Shown one piece after another: positions 1 through 10,570 of a DNA stretch of 64,000 nucleotides (within the stretch, counting starts at the first letter, position 1; every line of letters starts with the position of its first letter). The stretch lies in contig BDDD01005904.1 in NCBI GenBank assembly GCA_001972305.1, positions 1,749 to 65,748 on the forward strand, written 5' to 3'. The notes under the pieces are model-generated. The model ran no database searches. It was not told where the DNA came from and worked only from the letters and a program-made list of their open reading frames with translations. The stretch is from Cephalotus follicularis (taxonomy: Eukaryota; Streptophyta; Magnoliopsida; Oxalidales; Cephalotaceae). Both the position numbers and the translations under genes were made by a program.

Positions 1-523
1 ACACAACCAATCCCTAAAATCCATATCCTTAACATAACATATAACTAGAGTATACCCATACGCTTCTATCACACATATCGGATCCATAAATCCACCTCAT
101 GGGATTTATTCAAAACATAGAGAGACGCCGTAGTCAAATCACACCGCTACGGTAGTGTCATGTCCCCGTGCCAGGCCCACGACATGCCTATGGTACCTCT
201 ATAGGTAGGAAATATCTCTATGTATATCCTTATTTCAAAAACATTGCTTTATTTCTAAAAACAATTTAAAAATGTAAACACGTTTTCTAAACATTTTCTA
301 GACATAACAAAATCATTACATAGTATCAACTCATTTATTTTCCACTGTAAAGAGATGATCATTTCATAATATATCGTAACGTATCTTAGAATAAAAATAT
401 AGTTAGGAACATTTAATTTCATAAAATGTCAAAAACCAATTAATTTACGAAACATATCATAAAACATAACCAAATCTATAAGACGAGATCATAAAATAAA
501 ACTGATTTTAGTTTTGATAATCA

Positions 524-775
524 GATAGCCAAGGAACGATAGGAATCCGTACGTTATCCATAAAGTAAAACTATCTTTTTACTATAAAAACAGTAGGAGG
601 GTGTCAAGGAACGAAACATCCGTACGTTATTCATAAAGTACAACTATATTTTTATTCTAATAAAATCAGGGAAAGATAGCCAAAGAACGAAAGCATCCGT
701 ACTAAAAACATATTTGAATTCATTTTAGTAAAACCGAAGGAATAAGCCAAGAACGAAGAATCCGTACCTTAAGCG
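524..775. repeat. Four diverged tandem units of about 70-75 bp
   Basis: Units begin near 524, 599, 674 and 741. Each carries a block close to GCCAAGGAACGA followed a few bases later by ATCCGTAC, and the first two also share the bases after it (TTATCCATAAAGTA-like). The spacing is 75, 75 and 67 bp. The array lies inside the left-edge LTR and has no coding sense. Confidence 0.7.
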
Positions 776-982
776 ATTACAACAAAGATAGACGAATTGA
801 TCAACAATTTAAAAGTCCCTCGAAGCACAAAAATCTAAAAGATACAATATCATACATATAAGGATTCAAAAATTCACTTCCAAACATCATACAGTAATTT
901 AACAGCGCTTAAAACATACTCCAAATCATTACAAAACCAAACGGATAACAAAACTTGAAACCAGAAAAATTACTGGACAATT

Positions 983-1190
983 CCAGCCGACTGTGACAAA
1001 ATCCAGTCGACTACTCAATGATGGCAGTCGACTGTATGGCATAGGTAGCCGACTACTCAAACTGGGTTGAATCCAGTCGACTGTTCAATGGGTGGCAGTC
1101 GACTGTGCAAGGCAACCAGTCGACTGTTTTACAAGGTAGTCGACTACTCAAAGTCTAACAGTCGACTGTTTAAATGGACAGCCGACTGTT
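983..1190. repeat. Ten evenly spaced copies of a CAGTCGACTG-type palindrome
   Basis: The CGACT core starts at 988, 1008, 1029, 1050, 1078, 1100, 1121, 1141, 1163 and 1183, so the spacing is 20-22 bp except for one gap of 28. Most copies have the palindrome CAGTCGACTG or a one-base variant with GCCGAC; others continue as GTCGACTACTCAA. The bases between copies are only loosely alike. The array lies inside the left-edge LTR. Confidence 0.8.
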
Positions 1191-2199
1191 CTGCTCGACA
1201 AAACAGCAAAAACAAAGCAGTTTCAATGCAATTTTCCTGTCAAACTTCCAATATTACTATACTAGATGATTTTAAACATTTACATAGGACTTATGTAACT
1301 TAGTAGTTGCATTTAAACACCCAGAATCAAGAAAATTCATGCAATTGGTGATCATGTTTTAAGGAGGAGCAAAATTCTAATTCATAGCATGCATAATTAT
1401 TAATCAATTTCTGTCATACACCAATTGCTAGTTTCGAAATCTGTTTATAACCATTACTAGACACTTCAGGGCTTGCTAACAATCTCAGAAACATTAACCA
1501 AACATACATGGCAGGGATTAAAAACAAAACATACTAGCAACCAATCATGCAATAGACTTTGATAACAAAACTAAATGCTAAACCATAACAGTGGAGGATA
1601 ACAAACCTGATTCAATGAAGCAAAGAAGACAAAAACAAATTCCAATCATGCAGGTTCGGCTACCAGGAGAGAGATAAACAATGGAGGCACAAACAATGAA
1701 TAATGACATACATATGCAATATGGGAAAGGTAATTTAGGTTATGGTAATGTAGAAAAGGAATCCAAATCTGATATAATGTGGAAAGGGAGCATAATTTCG
1801 GGATTGAGGGTGAGAAAGAAGGAAGAAAATCTGTTTTGTGAGGGAGAGGGAAGAGATTTACGTGAGAGGGAGGTAAGAAAAGGAAAAAAAAATAAATTTT
1901 GCCATAATACTCTTGTTTTATTCCCAATTTAAAACACTTTTGCCATATTAATAATAAAACTGATTTAATATTTATACAAAATATAATTCAATTAATTTTA
2001 CTTATTCATGTACATCTTCCAACCAATATTCAACAGCCCAAAAATAATATCATATAACCTAAAGCACAAGAGCCCATAAATCAAAATAAGCCAACATATA
2101 ACAAAACAAATAAAAAGTCTAAAAAAAATATATGCCAACACAACATAATAAAACAAATTTAAAATCCAAAAATATGCACACGAAAATCGGGGTATTACA

Positions 2200-3034
2200 C
2201 TTCTCTGATCCACATAAAGCAAGATCACAAACCGGTTATGTCTTTACTTTTTGTGACACTGCTATATCATGGCGATCAACAAAACAGACAATGACAACAA
2301 CTTCTTCGAATCATTCAGAGATCATTGCAATTCATGAAGCAAGCCGAGAATGTATATGGTTGAGATCAATGATTCAACATATACAAGAATCATGTGGACT
2401 ATCCTTAATTAGAAATAATCCCACTGTAATAGATGAAGATAATGCTGCTTGCATCACACAACTCAGAGGAGGATATATAAAGGGTGATCGAACGAAACAT
2501 ATTTCACCAAAATTCTTCTACACCCATGAGCTTCAGAAAAATGGTGATATTGATGTACAACAAATCCGATCAAGTGACAATTTAGCGGATTTATTTACGA
2601 AGGCATTACCAGGTACTACGTTCAAGAAGCTCAGACATGATATTGGGATGCGTCAGATTAAAGATCTTCATAAATACAGTTCAAGAACTTGTGAAGTTTT
2701 GTTTCAGGGGGAGATTGTACTCTTTTTCCTTCGCAAAGGTTATTATCCCAATGGGTTTTTCCTTGCAAGATTTTAACGAGGCAGTCATAGTAATATGGAA
2801 TAGAAATTCAAGGGGGAGTATTGTAAAATTAGTCAAGGTTAGGCAAAATTAGGTATGAATTACTATTCCAACAACCCAATTACTATTCCAACAACCCCCT
2901 AAACTCCTATAAATAGGAATGTAATGTTAAGAAGAAATTAAGGATTTCATAATAAGAAAATATCTTATTCTCTCTCAATTTCTCTCTTGATTTCTTTATC
3001 TTCAGTTGTTAATTAATCTCAGAAGTTTATAACA
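2200..3034 (+). mobile_element. 3' end of a Ty1/copia retrotransposon (RNase H plus 3' LTR)
   Basis: Bases 2200-2660 encode the end of a copia polyprotein: the RNase H stretch with ISWRSTKQ, a serine-rich NHSEIIAIHEASRE segment, a DEDNAACI metal-site region, the TKHISPKFFYTHE block and the terminal NLADLFTKALP motif. A purine-rich tract ending in GGGGGAGTA precedes an LTR. Everything 5' of RNase H is gone; the fragment begins exactly where the left-edge gypsy LTR stops. It is an old, partial copy. Confidence 0.85.
2822..3034 (+). repeat. 3' LTR of the copia fragment, about 213 bp
   Basis: It begins TGTAAAATTAGTC right after the polypurine tract and ends near TTTATAACA. It holds a TATAAATA-like box near 2908, as expected of an LTR promoter. 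A related LTR piece in the opposite orientation lies at 10082-10169. The right edge is set by the TG...CA rule only. Confidence 0.65.
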
Positions 3035-3816
3035 AAAAACATATAATGTAGCAATTTTCTTATAATGCAACAGTTACAAGGATTCCTCAAAAGCGTTATG
3101 GGCTGTTTGGTTTGATACAAAAAAATTAGAGGTCTGTATTTTCAAATACTGATATATTTAGGATACCATTTTACAAGAGAATTTTATAAAGTAGGTATGC
3201 CACATCAAATTTTTATGAGTAATAAGGCTCATTTACAATCATATTTTACATATCTCAAATTTTTTTGGTTATATAATAAGGAATATCTACGAAGATCATT
3301 TCTATAAATTTTTAAGTTAATTAGATATTTATAGATATTACGTTTTTTATACTTTTATATATAATTATTCAACGATTATAAACAATTCATTGTGAAACTC
3401 GTATAAGTATTCAATCTTTCTGTATAAATAAAGAAAAATAGAATATCTATAGAAATCTAATTAACTTGAAAATTTACATGAATGATCTTTATAGCTAAAA
3501 CATTAAATTAAATGGTGAGATTTATAAAATATTAACAAAAAAATATTAAAATGGTGAAAGATGTGGAGGCAAATAACGCTCTATAACAAGTGAGGCTATT
3601 ATTCACTTAGCCTGCAATCCAAGATTGCATAAAATGCTTACGCGTATACGAGGTGTCCCCAATGATAACAATTATATAATGTCAATATGCATATGATTTT
3701 TTGTTGTCTATAATGATAGATATATAGTACATAATTTAATTATCTATTTTATGTAATTTTATATGTTTTGCATTGCTAAGTAACCAATCAAAAAGACTAT
3801 AAATATGTCTAGGACT
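3035..3816. other. AT-rich spacer
   Basis: No coding frame is convincing here. Apart from an inverted repeat listed separately (3291-3489), I see only AT-rich sequence. Bases 3812-3816 (GGACT) would be the target duplication of element A, but the partner site is not preserved in the window. Confidence 0.5.
3291..3489. repeat. Foldback (MITE-like) inverted repeat
   Basis: Arms at about 3291-3339 and 3442-3489 are reverse complements over about 48 bp with a few mismatches; both contain AAGTTAATTAGAT or its complement. About 100 bp separates them. This resembles the remains of a small non-autonomous DNA transposon, but no clean target duplication was found. Confidence 0.5.
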
Positions 3817-4364
3817 TGTTGATGCATAAATCTTTCCTTCAACAGTACTCCACGTGTTAGGGCTTGATTTGTTTAGGGAAACACTGGAATCTGTCCGAAA
3901 AAGGGTGTTTGTTGGCTGGTTGGTAATCCCTGCACAAATAAAAGAGAAAGGTAGAAGGTCCAGGAGGTTGTTCTCCCGGGGACACCCCGATGCTCTAGTT
4001 AGTGATTGCACAGAGAGTATTAGGTTCCTCTTGTGTGTTAAAATGGCTAACATTTGTATTGACTATGAAACCGGTATTTATAGACCTCCCAGTGACCGAT
4101 GAGCGTCCCATCAGGAGTTGGTTATCCCTAGGGGAAATGCGTCAGAAGTCCTGGCATTTCCCCTGATTTCCTACAGATTCGGTGGCTATGGCGGCATGCC
4201 AATCTATAGACTAGGTGGCTGTGCCGGCGTGCCAGTCTCTTTTCCCACGTTGATGTGATAGCAGACCGTGATGGCAGGCCACGTGCCCAAACCCTGGAGT
4301 GACATCTGTCTTTCTTTCCTTGAGCACGTGTCCTTATGCTTAAAAAAGGATTTTTCCCATATCA
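3817..4364 (-). repeat. 3' LTR of element A, about 548 bp
   Basis: On the minus strand it starts TGATATGGGAAAAA right after the tract GGGGGGCATA and ends GATTTATGCATCAACA, matching the ends of the element B LTR (start TGATGGGG, end TATCAACA). It is about half the length of the B LTR but nearly the same length as the C LTR (547 bp). Confidence 0.85.
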
Positions 4365-4450
4365 TATGCCCCCCTGGTCCTTCTTCTCTGGCCTTGGCAG
4401 AGGAGGAGGAGCAGAGTTGAGAGCAGGAGCCCAGGCAGTACTCCGAGGAA

Positions 4451-4626
4451 GGACCCCTCCTGGACTGACCAGGGGAAGAGGAGAGGCAGGCTTGAGGACC
4501 CCTCCTGGGCTGACCAGGGGGAGAGGAGAGGCACGCTTGAGGACCCCTCCTGGGCTGACCAGGGGAAGAGGAGAGGCAGGCTTGAGGACCCCTCCGGGGT
4601 TGACTAGGGGGAGAGATGTGGGGCCT
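4451..4626. repeat. 45-bp minisatellite, about four copies
   Basis: Units start at 4451, 4496, 4541 and 4586. Each reads GGACCCCTCCTGG, then a variant of CTGACCAGGGGAAGAGG, then GAGAGGCAGGCTTGA. The array lies between the polypurine tract and the antisense gene. The 45-bp period keeps any frame open, giving repetitive Pro/Gly/Arg frames on both strands that I do not regard as genes. Element C has the same array at the same place. Confidence 0.85.
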
Positions 4627-5065
4627 CAAGAGGGGCCTTACTCTTTGTTAGGCGAGCTTGGCCAAATCTTTATAACCCATGCCAGCTGTTAATGAGATGG
4701 GGTGCGACAGATGTCACTTCGCGCCGTGCCCCCTTAATTAATACCCATCATTGCGCCGTAAATTACGAAATTTGAAAGCATGACGCTTCGAAGCCCACGC
4801 GTGACCTTTCTCTTGCCGCTCCTGATTTGACAAGACGATCTCCACCCTTGAACGCAATTGGGATCTACGATCCAGATCCGTCCCCAGGGTCTTTAAGTAT
4901 CCCTTCTCCCTTTAGGGATCCTCTTTACATTTTCAGAAACACTAAAAGCATTAGATCTCTTGAATCTTCTGCCTTTCCAAACTCCAAACTCCGTCTTCTT
5001 ATTCGCTCAAGAACACAGGTGAACCCAGTTTCCATTTTACTCATTACTTGTCAAAGCTTCCCCCC

Positions 5066-7791
5066 ATGTCCACTTCGTCGTCCTCTCTCTCAAACAACCC
5101 CAGGGCCAGAACTAAGCAGACCAAAGATTTGTCAGGCGCCTAGAAGTGGTAGCCCGAGCGTCCGCAAGAGTCACTGTCGTTGTTCGTCCCCTCAACCTGG
5201 AGGTGGAAAAGGAGGACTCCGCCGCTGGGAACCCCAACGTTGAGGCTACAAGGGCCGGAGTTCAAGTTTTCTGGGCAAATTTTCACGAGACCACCATGCA
5301 CCCACACAAACTGGCGCAACTGGTTAAGGAGTACTCTATTCCGGGTAGCCTGGACTTGGAGATCCCAGCTGACCCCAGGTCAGTCACAGTGAACCAACCC
5401 GGGCACTTTGTGGTGTTCCAAGATGCTTTGGAGCATGGGTTGAGACTTCCGCTGCCGCCGTTCGCCGTTATCGTCCTTGGGCATTACCGTATCCATCCGT
5501 CAATGCTGCAAGCTCAGTCCTGGGGGTTCATCATCAGATTCCTTGTGCGCTGTTTTGAAGCAGATGCAGTGGCCACAATTGGGCTGTTCAAGGAATTCCA
5601 CACTGTGGCTCCCTCCCCAAAGAAACGCAGCTTTCGCTTTAAGTCGGGCGTGGGTCACCCCAAGCTGCTGGCGGAGAACACCGAGACTGTAAAGCGATGG
5701 AGGGAGAAGTATTTCCTGGTCAAGAACCTCCCAGGCTTCATCCCCTGTCCTTGGACAGACACACTGGACACCGAGCTCCTGAACCAGAGGTCTTTTCTGA
5801 CAAGGGAAGAGACCACGGACCTAAGGAGGCTCTCGACCCTCGCACCCGAGGATGTACTGAAGGTGGTGTCCGAGGACCGCCTGCTGCGGCATGGGCTTAG
5901 CATGTCCAAAGGGCGTAGAGCCAGGCTGGAGTTGGAGGCAGAGGAGGTGCCAACAAGGATCCGGAGAGAGAGGGATCAGGGTGGCCATGGCGGAGTTTTT
6001 TGCTCAGCGGCCACACAAGGAGAGATCCGTACTAAGCCTTCTATGGGGATACCTTTCTTTTTGAGTTTGTATTTAACTTTTTGATGTTTCTAACTGCTTC
6101 TTCGTTTGTCTGTGCAGAGATGGCGCGCCAAGATTTATCCATGGACCTGATCAGGGTTGGCCGTGAACAGGCCCATGCTGCCGACCCCGGGGTACAGAGG
6201 AGGGATGCTGAGAAAAGGCAGAGGGCCTTGGAGAAGTCACGGAAGGAGGCGGAGAAGAGGGTGTCCAGGCAGGCTGAGGCTAGGGCCAGGCTTGACGAGC
6301 TGCCCCGGGTCATATTTGAGGAGGCCAGGGAGGCCAGTGATGCAGAGGCCAGGGAGTCCAGGGAGGCAATGGCTGCGGCGGCCAGGGAGGCCAGGGCTGT
6401 GGCAGCCATGGTTGCGAAGGCCAGGGAGGCCCGGGCTACGGAGGCCCAGGCTGCTAAGGAGGAGTGCGCCGCTGAGGCGGAGCGTGCTGTTGAGGCCAGG
6501 GAGGCTGTGGAGGTTAGGGAGGCTAGGGCCGTGGAAGCTAGGGCGCCTATGAATGATGCTGAGCTTGGGCATCCCTTGAAGAGGCAGCGGTTGGAGAAGG
6601 GGAATGTTCCCCAGGGCAAATCCGTCGAGGGGCGCTTCTATGACCCCGACCATCCTTACCCCGCTACGGAGCTCGCACAGGTAAGGGATATCCTGGGAGA
6701 GCTCGGTCGAGCCGGCGTTTGTCTGAAGACCCCCGGGGTCGCCACGGAGCTGGGCAGAGTAGGCACATTCCCCTACGAGCTGGGGCTAAGGGAGGAGTGG
6801 TCGACACGGTAGCTTTGGACCAACCTCTTCCAGTGCTGCCAATGGGTAAGAAAACTTGCCCTGACTTTCTTTTTTTGAACTTTTTCTAGCTTTGGACTGA
6901 CGTTGTTTTCTTTTTTCCCCAGGCCATGGTCAATGCCCATCTTCTGATGGACAAAACTGACCAAGAGACTAGCCTGAACGAGCATCTCGAGGCTGAGAAT
7001 GCTAAGTTGATCAGGTCTTTGGCTGTGGCCCGTGCTCAGCTGGACGAGGTGCTGGACGCCCAGGAGGGCCTGGCGACTGAGAAGGACGAAGCTGTGGAGG
7101 AGGCCATAAGGGAGAGGGGCCGCAAGATCATTGCCATGGAGTGGACAAACGAGCTTGAGGGTAGGCTGGAGGCTCTACATGACCAGTTAGCCAGGTCCCA
7201 GGAGCTTGGGGATGCCAGGGCCAAAGCCGCTGCAGAGAGGGCAGTCCTGGACTTCAAGGCCTCAGCAGAGTTTCGAGACGCTATGGATCAGGCCGTGGAC
7301 CTCTACAAGGCTTCTGAGGATTTCAACTGCGATTTTTTGAAGAAGTCTATGGCCAACTTTCGTCGAGGGTACTATACCTATCGAAACATGGTCGAGTGCT
7401 TTCCGGATCTCCCGTTGGACTCCTTTGTCTACGGCCCTTCCGTGGCAGAGTATGACTTCATCCCAGAGGGCGTTGAAGAGGCCGAGGATGAAGCCTTCAA
7501 AGCCTTTGATGAAGAGCAAAGTCATGTTCATGACCCCTGTTGGTCGCCCAATGGCATGACCTGGTTCCCATCACTGCACCTGCTGAGGACGGTAACCTTG
7601 GGGCCTTTGATGCCGAGCCTCTCTCTCGCATCATTGCTGAGGAGCTTGCCCCAGCGCGGGCGACCAAGGATGATCCGGCTCCTTCTCCTGGTCCCTGCTT
7701 CGACGACCCTCCTCCTCCTCCTCTGTCGGAAGAAGAAGCTCATCCTCCACCTCCATCCGTAGTAAACATTCTTTCGGGGGATGAGGCTTAG
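5066..7791 (+). CDS. Antisense gene of element A (PF04195-like gypsy-associated protein)
   Basis: This gene lies opposite to gag-pol of its element. The start is taken at 5066, the ATG matched in element C. The N-terminal domain (about 5280-5910) has blocks such as HFVVFQDALEHGLRLPLPPF, HPSMLQAQSWGFI, KRWREKYFLVKN and PEDVLKVVSEDRLL; from memory this is the Pfam 'putative gypsy type transposon' family (PF04195). A middle part (6120-6660) is very rich in Ala, Glu and Arg and looks helical. An intron with GTAAGA donor and pyrimidine-tract acceptor lies at about 6846-6922; the next exon has a coiled coil, a conserved block with RRGYYTYRNMVECFPDLPLD, and a Pro/acid-rich tail. Function is unknown. 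It is a fossil copy with a few breaks. Confidence 0.7.
6846..6922 (+). other. Probable intron in the element A antisense gene
   Basis: The donor GTAAGA and the acceptor after a T-rich tract (TTTTTTCCCCAG) bound 77 bp of low coding character between two conserved protein blocks. Element C has equivalent sequence at the same point, and element B has an intron of similar size (28257-28339) before its coiled-coil exon. Confidence 0.6.
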
Positions 7792-7859
7792 GATAGATTT
7801 TTTGTTTGTTTTGCCTGTAATTTTTCTTTCCTCTCAATAGTGTAATCTTTTCAATGATC

Positions 7860-7865
7860 AATAAA
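7860..7865 (+). promoter_or_regulatory. AATAAA poly(A) signal of the antisense gene
   Basis: AATAAA follows the antisense gene's stop by about 70 bp, inside a T-rich 3' region (ATGATCAATAAAATGAAG) that is kept almost base for base in element C (56924-56929). This supports transcription of the antisense gene as its own unit. Confidence 0.55.
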
Positions 7866-8372
7866 ATGAAGTACTTTTGTATCTCACTTGTATATATTTC
7901 ATTTATGCTTTGGAATGTCAAGTACTCAGGAAGTACCATCCTTTTTGACCCCGAGCTCTGCTTGTGTTGCGCATTGCGCTTGAGCTCTTCCCGGGCACTC
8001 ATTATTCCCTTAGGACAATAGAATGTAAATAAAATGAACAATCTTCAGGCCTGATCACCTAAGCTTTGTAGTCCCCTTAGGACGCCTTATTTCAAGGGCG
8101 CTTAGGCATAGAGACTTAGTACTTACGAGTTCTGTTGTGCTCGCGGACTAAGATCTTGGTCTGCCCGGGCAAGTTCCTATGGGTTTGCCTAGCAGGATGT
8201 CGTCTGGTTCACCATGTTGTGAGCCAGGTCGTCTGAGCTTGCAGTCCTCGTAGGGACACTTGTATTAAAGTGCTCAGTACGACGAACTTGATCGTTACGA
8301 GTTCCCATGGATTCGTCTCTCAAGACACGACTTTAGGTCTGGTCGAACAAGTTTCCATGGTGTTGCCGACCA

Positions 8373-8995
8373 GAGGGTGCTCCCTGGGGAGTCTTATTGC
8401 TTCCTTGGAAGTCTTCACGTGCTCCCCTGGGGTAGGCTTTGTTGACCGCTCCCCTGGGGGAGTCTTTTCGTAGTGCCCACTAGGAGGTCTTTTTGTGATG
8501 CCCCCCGGGGGGTTTTTTGTCGTGCCCCCTGAGGGGTCTTTTTGTTGAGCGCTCCCCTTGGGGAGGCTTTGTTCATGGTTAGTCAAACCCTGAGGTTGAC
8601 TTTCTCAGCTCGGGTTGGTTGACCTTAGGATGAGCTCTGGTTGCGTTCTTGGGTGTTTGTCCCCGGGCCTGCTCGCGGGCGTTAAGGGAGAGTAAGAGGT
8701 TTACCCTGGTTTTCCCTGTCCTCCCATCCTCGAACTGGCTTGGTCCCTGGAGATGTTTTGTAGGGTGAGCCCCGGTGGGTCCCTTGGGTACCTGGCCGGG
8801 GTGAGATTTCGTATCCTTAGTGTAAGTCGAGCGTTTGGGGGACCTCGGGTGGTCGTCCCTCGGCTGGTGTTACATTTTTGGTTTGCCCCCCTAGGGGGTC
8901 TTGGTGATGCTCCTCTGGGGGAGGCTTTATTGCTTTGCCCCTTGGGGGGTCTTTTGGTGCTTCCCTGGTGGGGAGGCTTTTTGGTGCTTTGAGGA
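8373..8995. repeat. GC-rich minisatellites in the element A 3' spacer
   Basis: Two blocks (about 8373-8577 and 8880-8995) repeat a unit of 25-32 bp built on GCTCCCCTGGGGGAG or GCCCCCTGGGGGG, followed by TCTTTTTG or GCTTTGTTG. Each unit's core is a short palindrome (CCCC..GGGG), so single strands could fold. The spacer lies between pol and the antisense gene; element C has the same array (57440-58075), B a different one. Confidence 0.8.
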
Positions 8996-9144
8996 AGTTA
9001 ATCGGGGGCTGTTTAGAGGTTTAAGGACATGAACATTGGTCCTCCAGTCTCTTGCAAACTTGGAACTATAATCTTGAACACGAATTTTGAAGAAAAAATT
9101 TAGCTTTATTTCCTCTTTGAATTTTTGTACATCTTTACAAGGAA

Positions 9145-9989
9145 TCATTGGTAGTACTTCCTCAGATGCTCGGCATTCCAAGCTCTGGCAATTTCCCTGC
9201 CTCCCAGAGTTTCAAGTTTGAATGTTCCTGGGCGGAGCATTCTCTTGATCTTGTATGGCCCTTCCCAGGCAGGGGCTAGCTTTCCTCTGGTATCGGTTGG
9301 GTCTGAAATTGCTGAGTTGCGCAGGACCAAATCTCCTTGCCTTAGTGGTCTGAGGCTTACCCTTTTGTTGTAGTAACGGCTCACCCTTTGTTGGTAAGCT
9401 GCAACTCTAATGGCGGCCTTGTCTATAAGCTCTCCTACTATATCAAAGAGGCGTCTAAGTCCTTCGTTGTTCTCCTCAGTGAAATGCACAACCCTTGGTG
9501 ACTGGACACCAATCTCCACTGGTATCATGGCCTGAGCTCCGAAACAAAGACTGTATGGGGACTCACCAGTCGTGGTCCGAGGAGTGGTTCTATAAGCCCA
9601 TAATACACTTGGTAGCTCCTTTGTCCATCTTCCTTTGAAGTCTTCGAGGCGTTTCTTCAAGCCCGATATGATTTCTCTGTTTATCACCTCTGCTTGGCCA
9701 TTGCTCTGGGGGTAGGCTACTGAGGCGAGCCTATGCTCCACTCTCCACTCTTTGCAAAAGTCACGGAAGGCCTGACAATCGAACTGTTTTCCATTATCTG
9801 AGACTATTGTCTTCAATACTCTGAATCTGCAGATGATGGACTTCCATACAAAGCTTTCCGTGTTCTTCTATGTAATTATGGCCAGGGGTTCTGCCTTTAC
9901 CAACTTGGTAAAATAGTCCACTGCTACAATGAGAAACTTTCTCTGGCCTGTCGCTATAGGTAGTGGTCCTACGAAATCCATTCCCCATT
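9145..9989 (-). CDS. Integrase C-terminal part of element A pol
   Basis: The minus strand encodes the end of a Tat integrase: the catalytic-core block SDNGKQFDCQAFRDFC, the stretch PQSNGQAEVINREI with the third catalytic acidic residue, WAYRTTPRTTTGESPYSL, and a C-terminal region RQGDLVLR...APAWEGPYKI ending in AWNAEHLRKYYQ. No chromodomain follows, as usual for Tat elements. It matches element C over its whole length. Only the 3' part of pol is present, and it is a fossil. Confidence 0.85.
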
Positions 9990-10169
9990 GTCCATTCTTG
10001 TTTTTAATCTTAAAAATGGTGGTTATTTTCCGCATAACCAATTCACCCCCCCTCTTGGTTGCTTTTTGTGGACCAACAATAGGAGTTTAAGGGATTGTTA
10101 GAATAGTAATCATGGTTGTTGCAATAGTAATTCATACCTATTTTTTGTCTAATTTTGACTAATTTTACA
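9990..10169 (-). mobile_element. Copia LTR scraps at the cut edge of element A
   Basis: Bases 10082-10169 are the reverse complement of the start of a copia LTR related to 2822-3034 (TGTAAAATTAGTC, then GGTATGAATTACTATT). Just before it, AACCAATTCACCCCCCCTC (about 10036-10055) resembles the end of a different copia LTR type, as seen at 40767. These short pieces adjoin the cut pol of element A. Confidence 0.5.
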
Positions 10170-10570
10170 ATAAAAAGGGAATTCTTTTTCTTCTACCATA
10201 TTAGATATTAGATTTTGGGACACGTGTTTGCCTGGTATCAAAGTTACTACTCTCATTATAAGGTCATTACGAATTGAAAATTTTAATGAGAAACCTTTAT
10301 TGGGTTATGTTTATGATGGTATGCTTAGGGAAAAAATAGCTATCAAGAATGTGTATGATAACAAGAAAAAAAATGATACAAGCCCAATATAAAAATCTTG
10401 ATGACACTACAAGGCCAAGCCTCCAAATAGAGACTCACCTAGTAGATTCAGCAGAACATAGTTTCAGAAATGAATTTTTAAACAGAAGAATTTCTTTGAA
10501 AAGTTGAAAATAATTCTAACTCTTTAAAATCTCCCAAAATTTCGGCATTAAGTATTCGTTTATCGGACTA
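10170..10570. other. AT-rich stretch without recognised features
   Basis: I see no coding frame, repeat or element end here. The sequence is AT-rich and may belong to one of the neighbouring elements. Confidence 0.4.

Larger units (their letters stand above)
1..2199 (-). mobile_element. Partial LTR of a Ty3/gypsy-type element, entering from the left edge
   Basis: The right edge at 2199 reads, on the minus strand, TGTAATACCCCG, a form common at the start of plant gypsy LTRs. It abuts a copia coding fragment, so this LTR landed in an older copia element. The left edge lies outside the window, so neither its length nor its target duplication can be checked. The sequence is AT-rich, has no long coding frame, and carries two internal repeat arrays listed separately. 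A pyrimidine-rich stretch on the minus strand near 1790-1890 resembles the leader of the other gypsy LTRs in this window. The lineage is not determined. Confidence 0.5.
3817..9989 (-). mobile_element. Element A: 3' part of a Tat-lineage Ty3/gypsy retrotransposon
   Basis: Read on the minus strand the order is: integrase end of pol (to 9145), spacer with GC-rich minisatellites (about 8373-8995), the antisense gene (plus strand, 5066-7791), a 45-bp minisatellite, polypurine tract and 3' LTR (3817-4364). Pol ends in the same residues as elements B and C (EHLRKYYQ). The gag, protease and reverse transcriptase parts and the 5' LTR are absent, so this is a broken partial copy. It is closer to element C than to B in its LTR, antisense gene and spacer. 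Confidence 0.85.

Noticed and set aside
4204-4692. Pro/Gly/Arg-rich open frames on both strands across the 45-bp minisatellite
   Set aside because: A 45-bp period keeps every frame open; the repetitive composition and overlap with an LTR argue against a gene.
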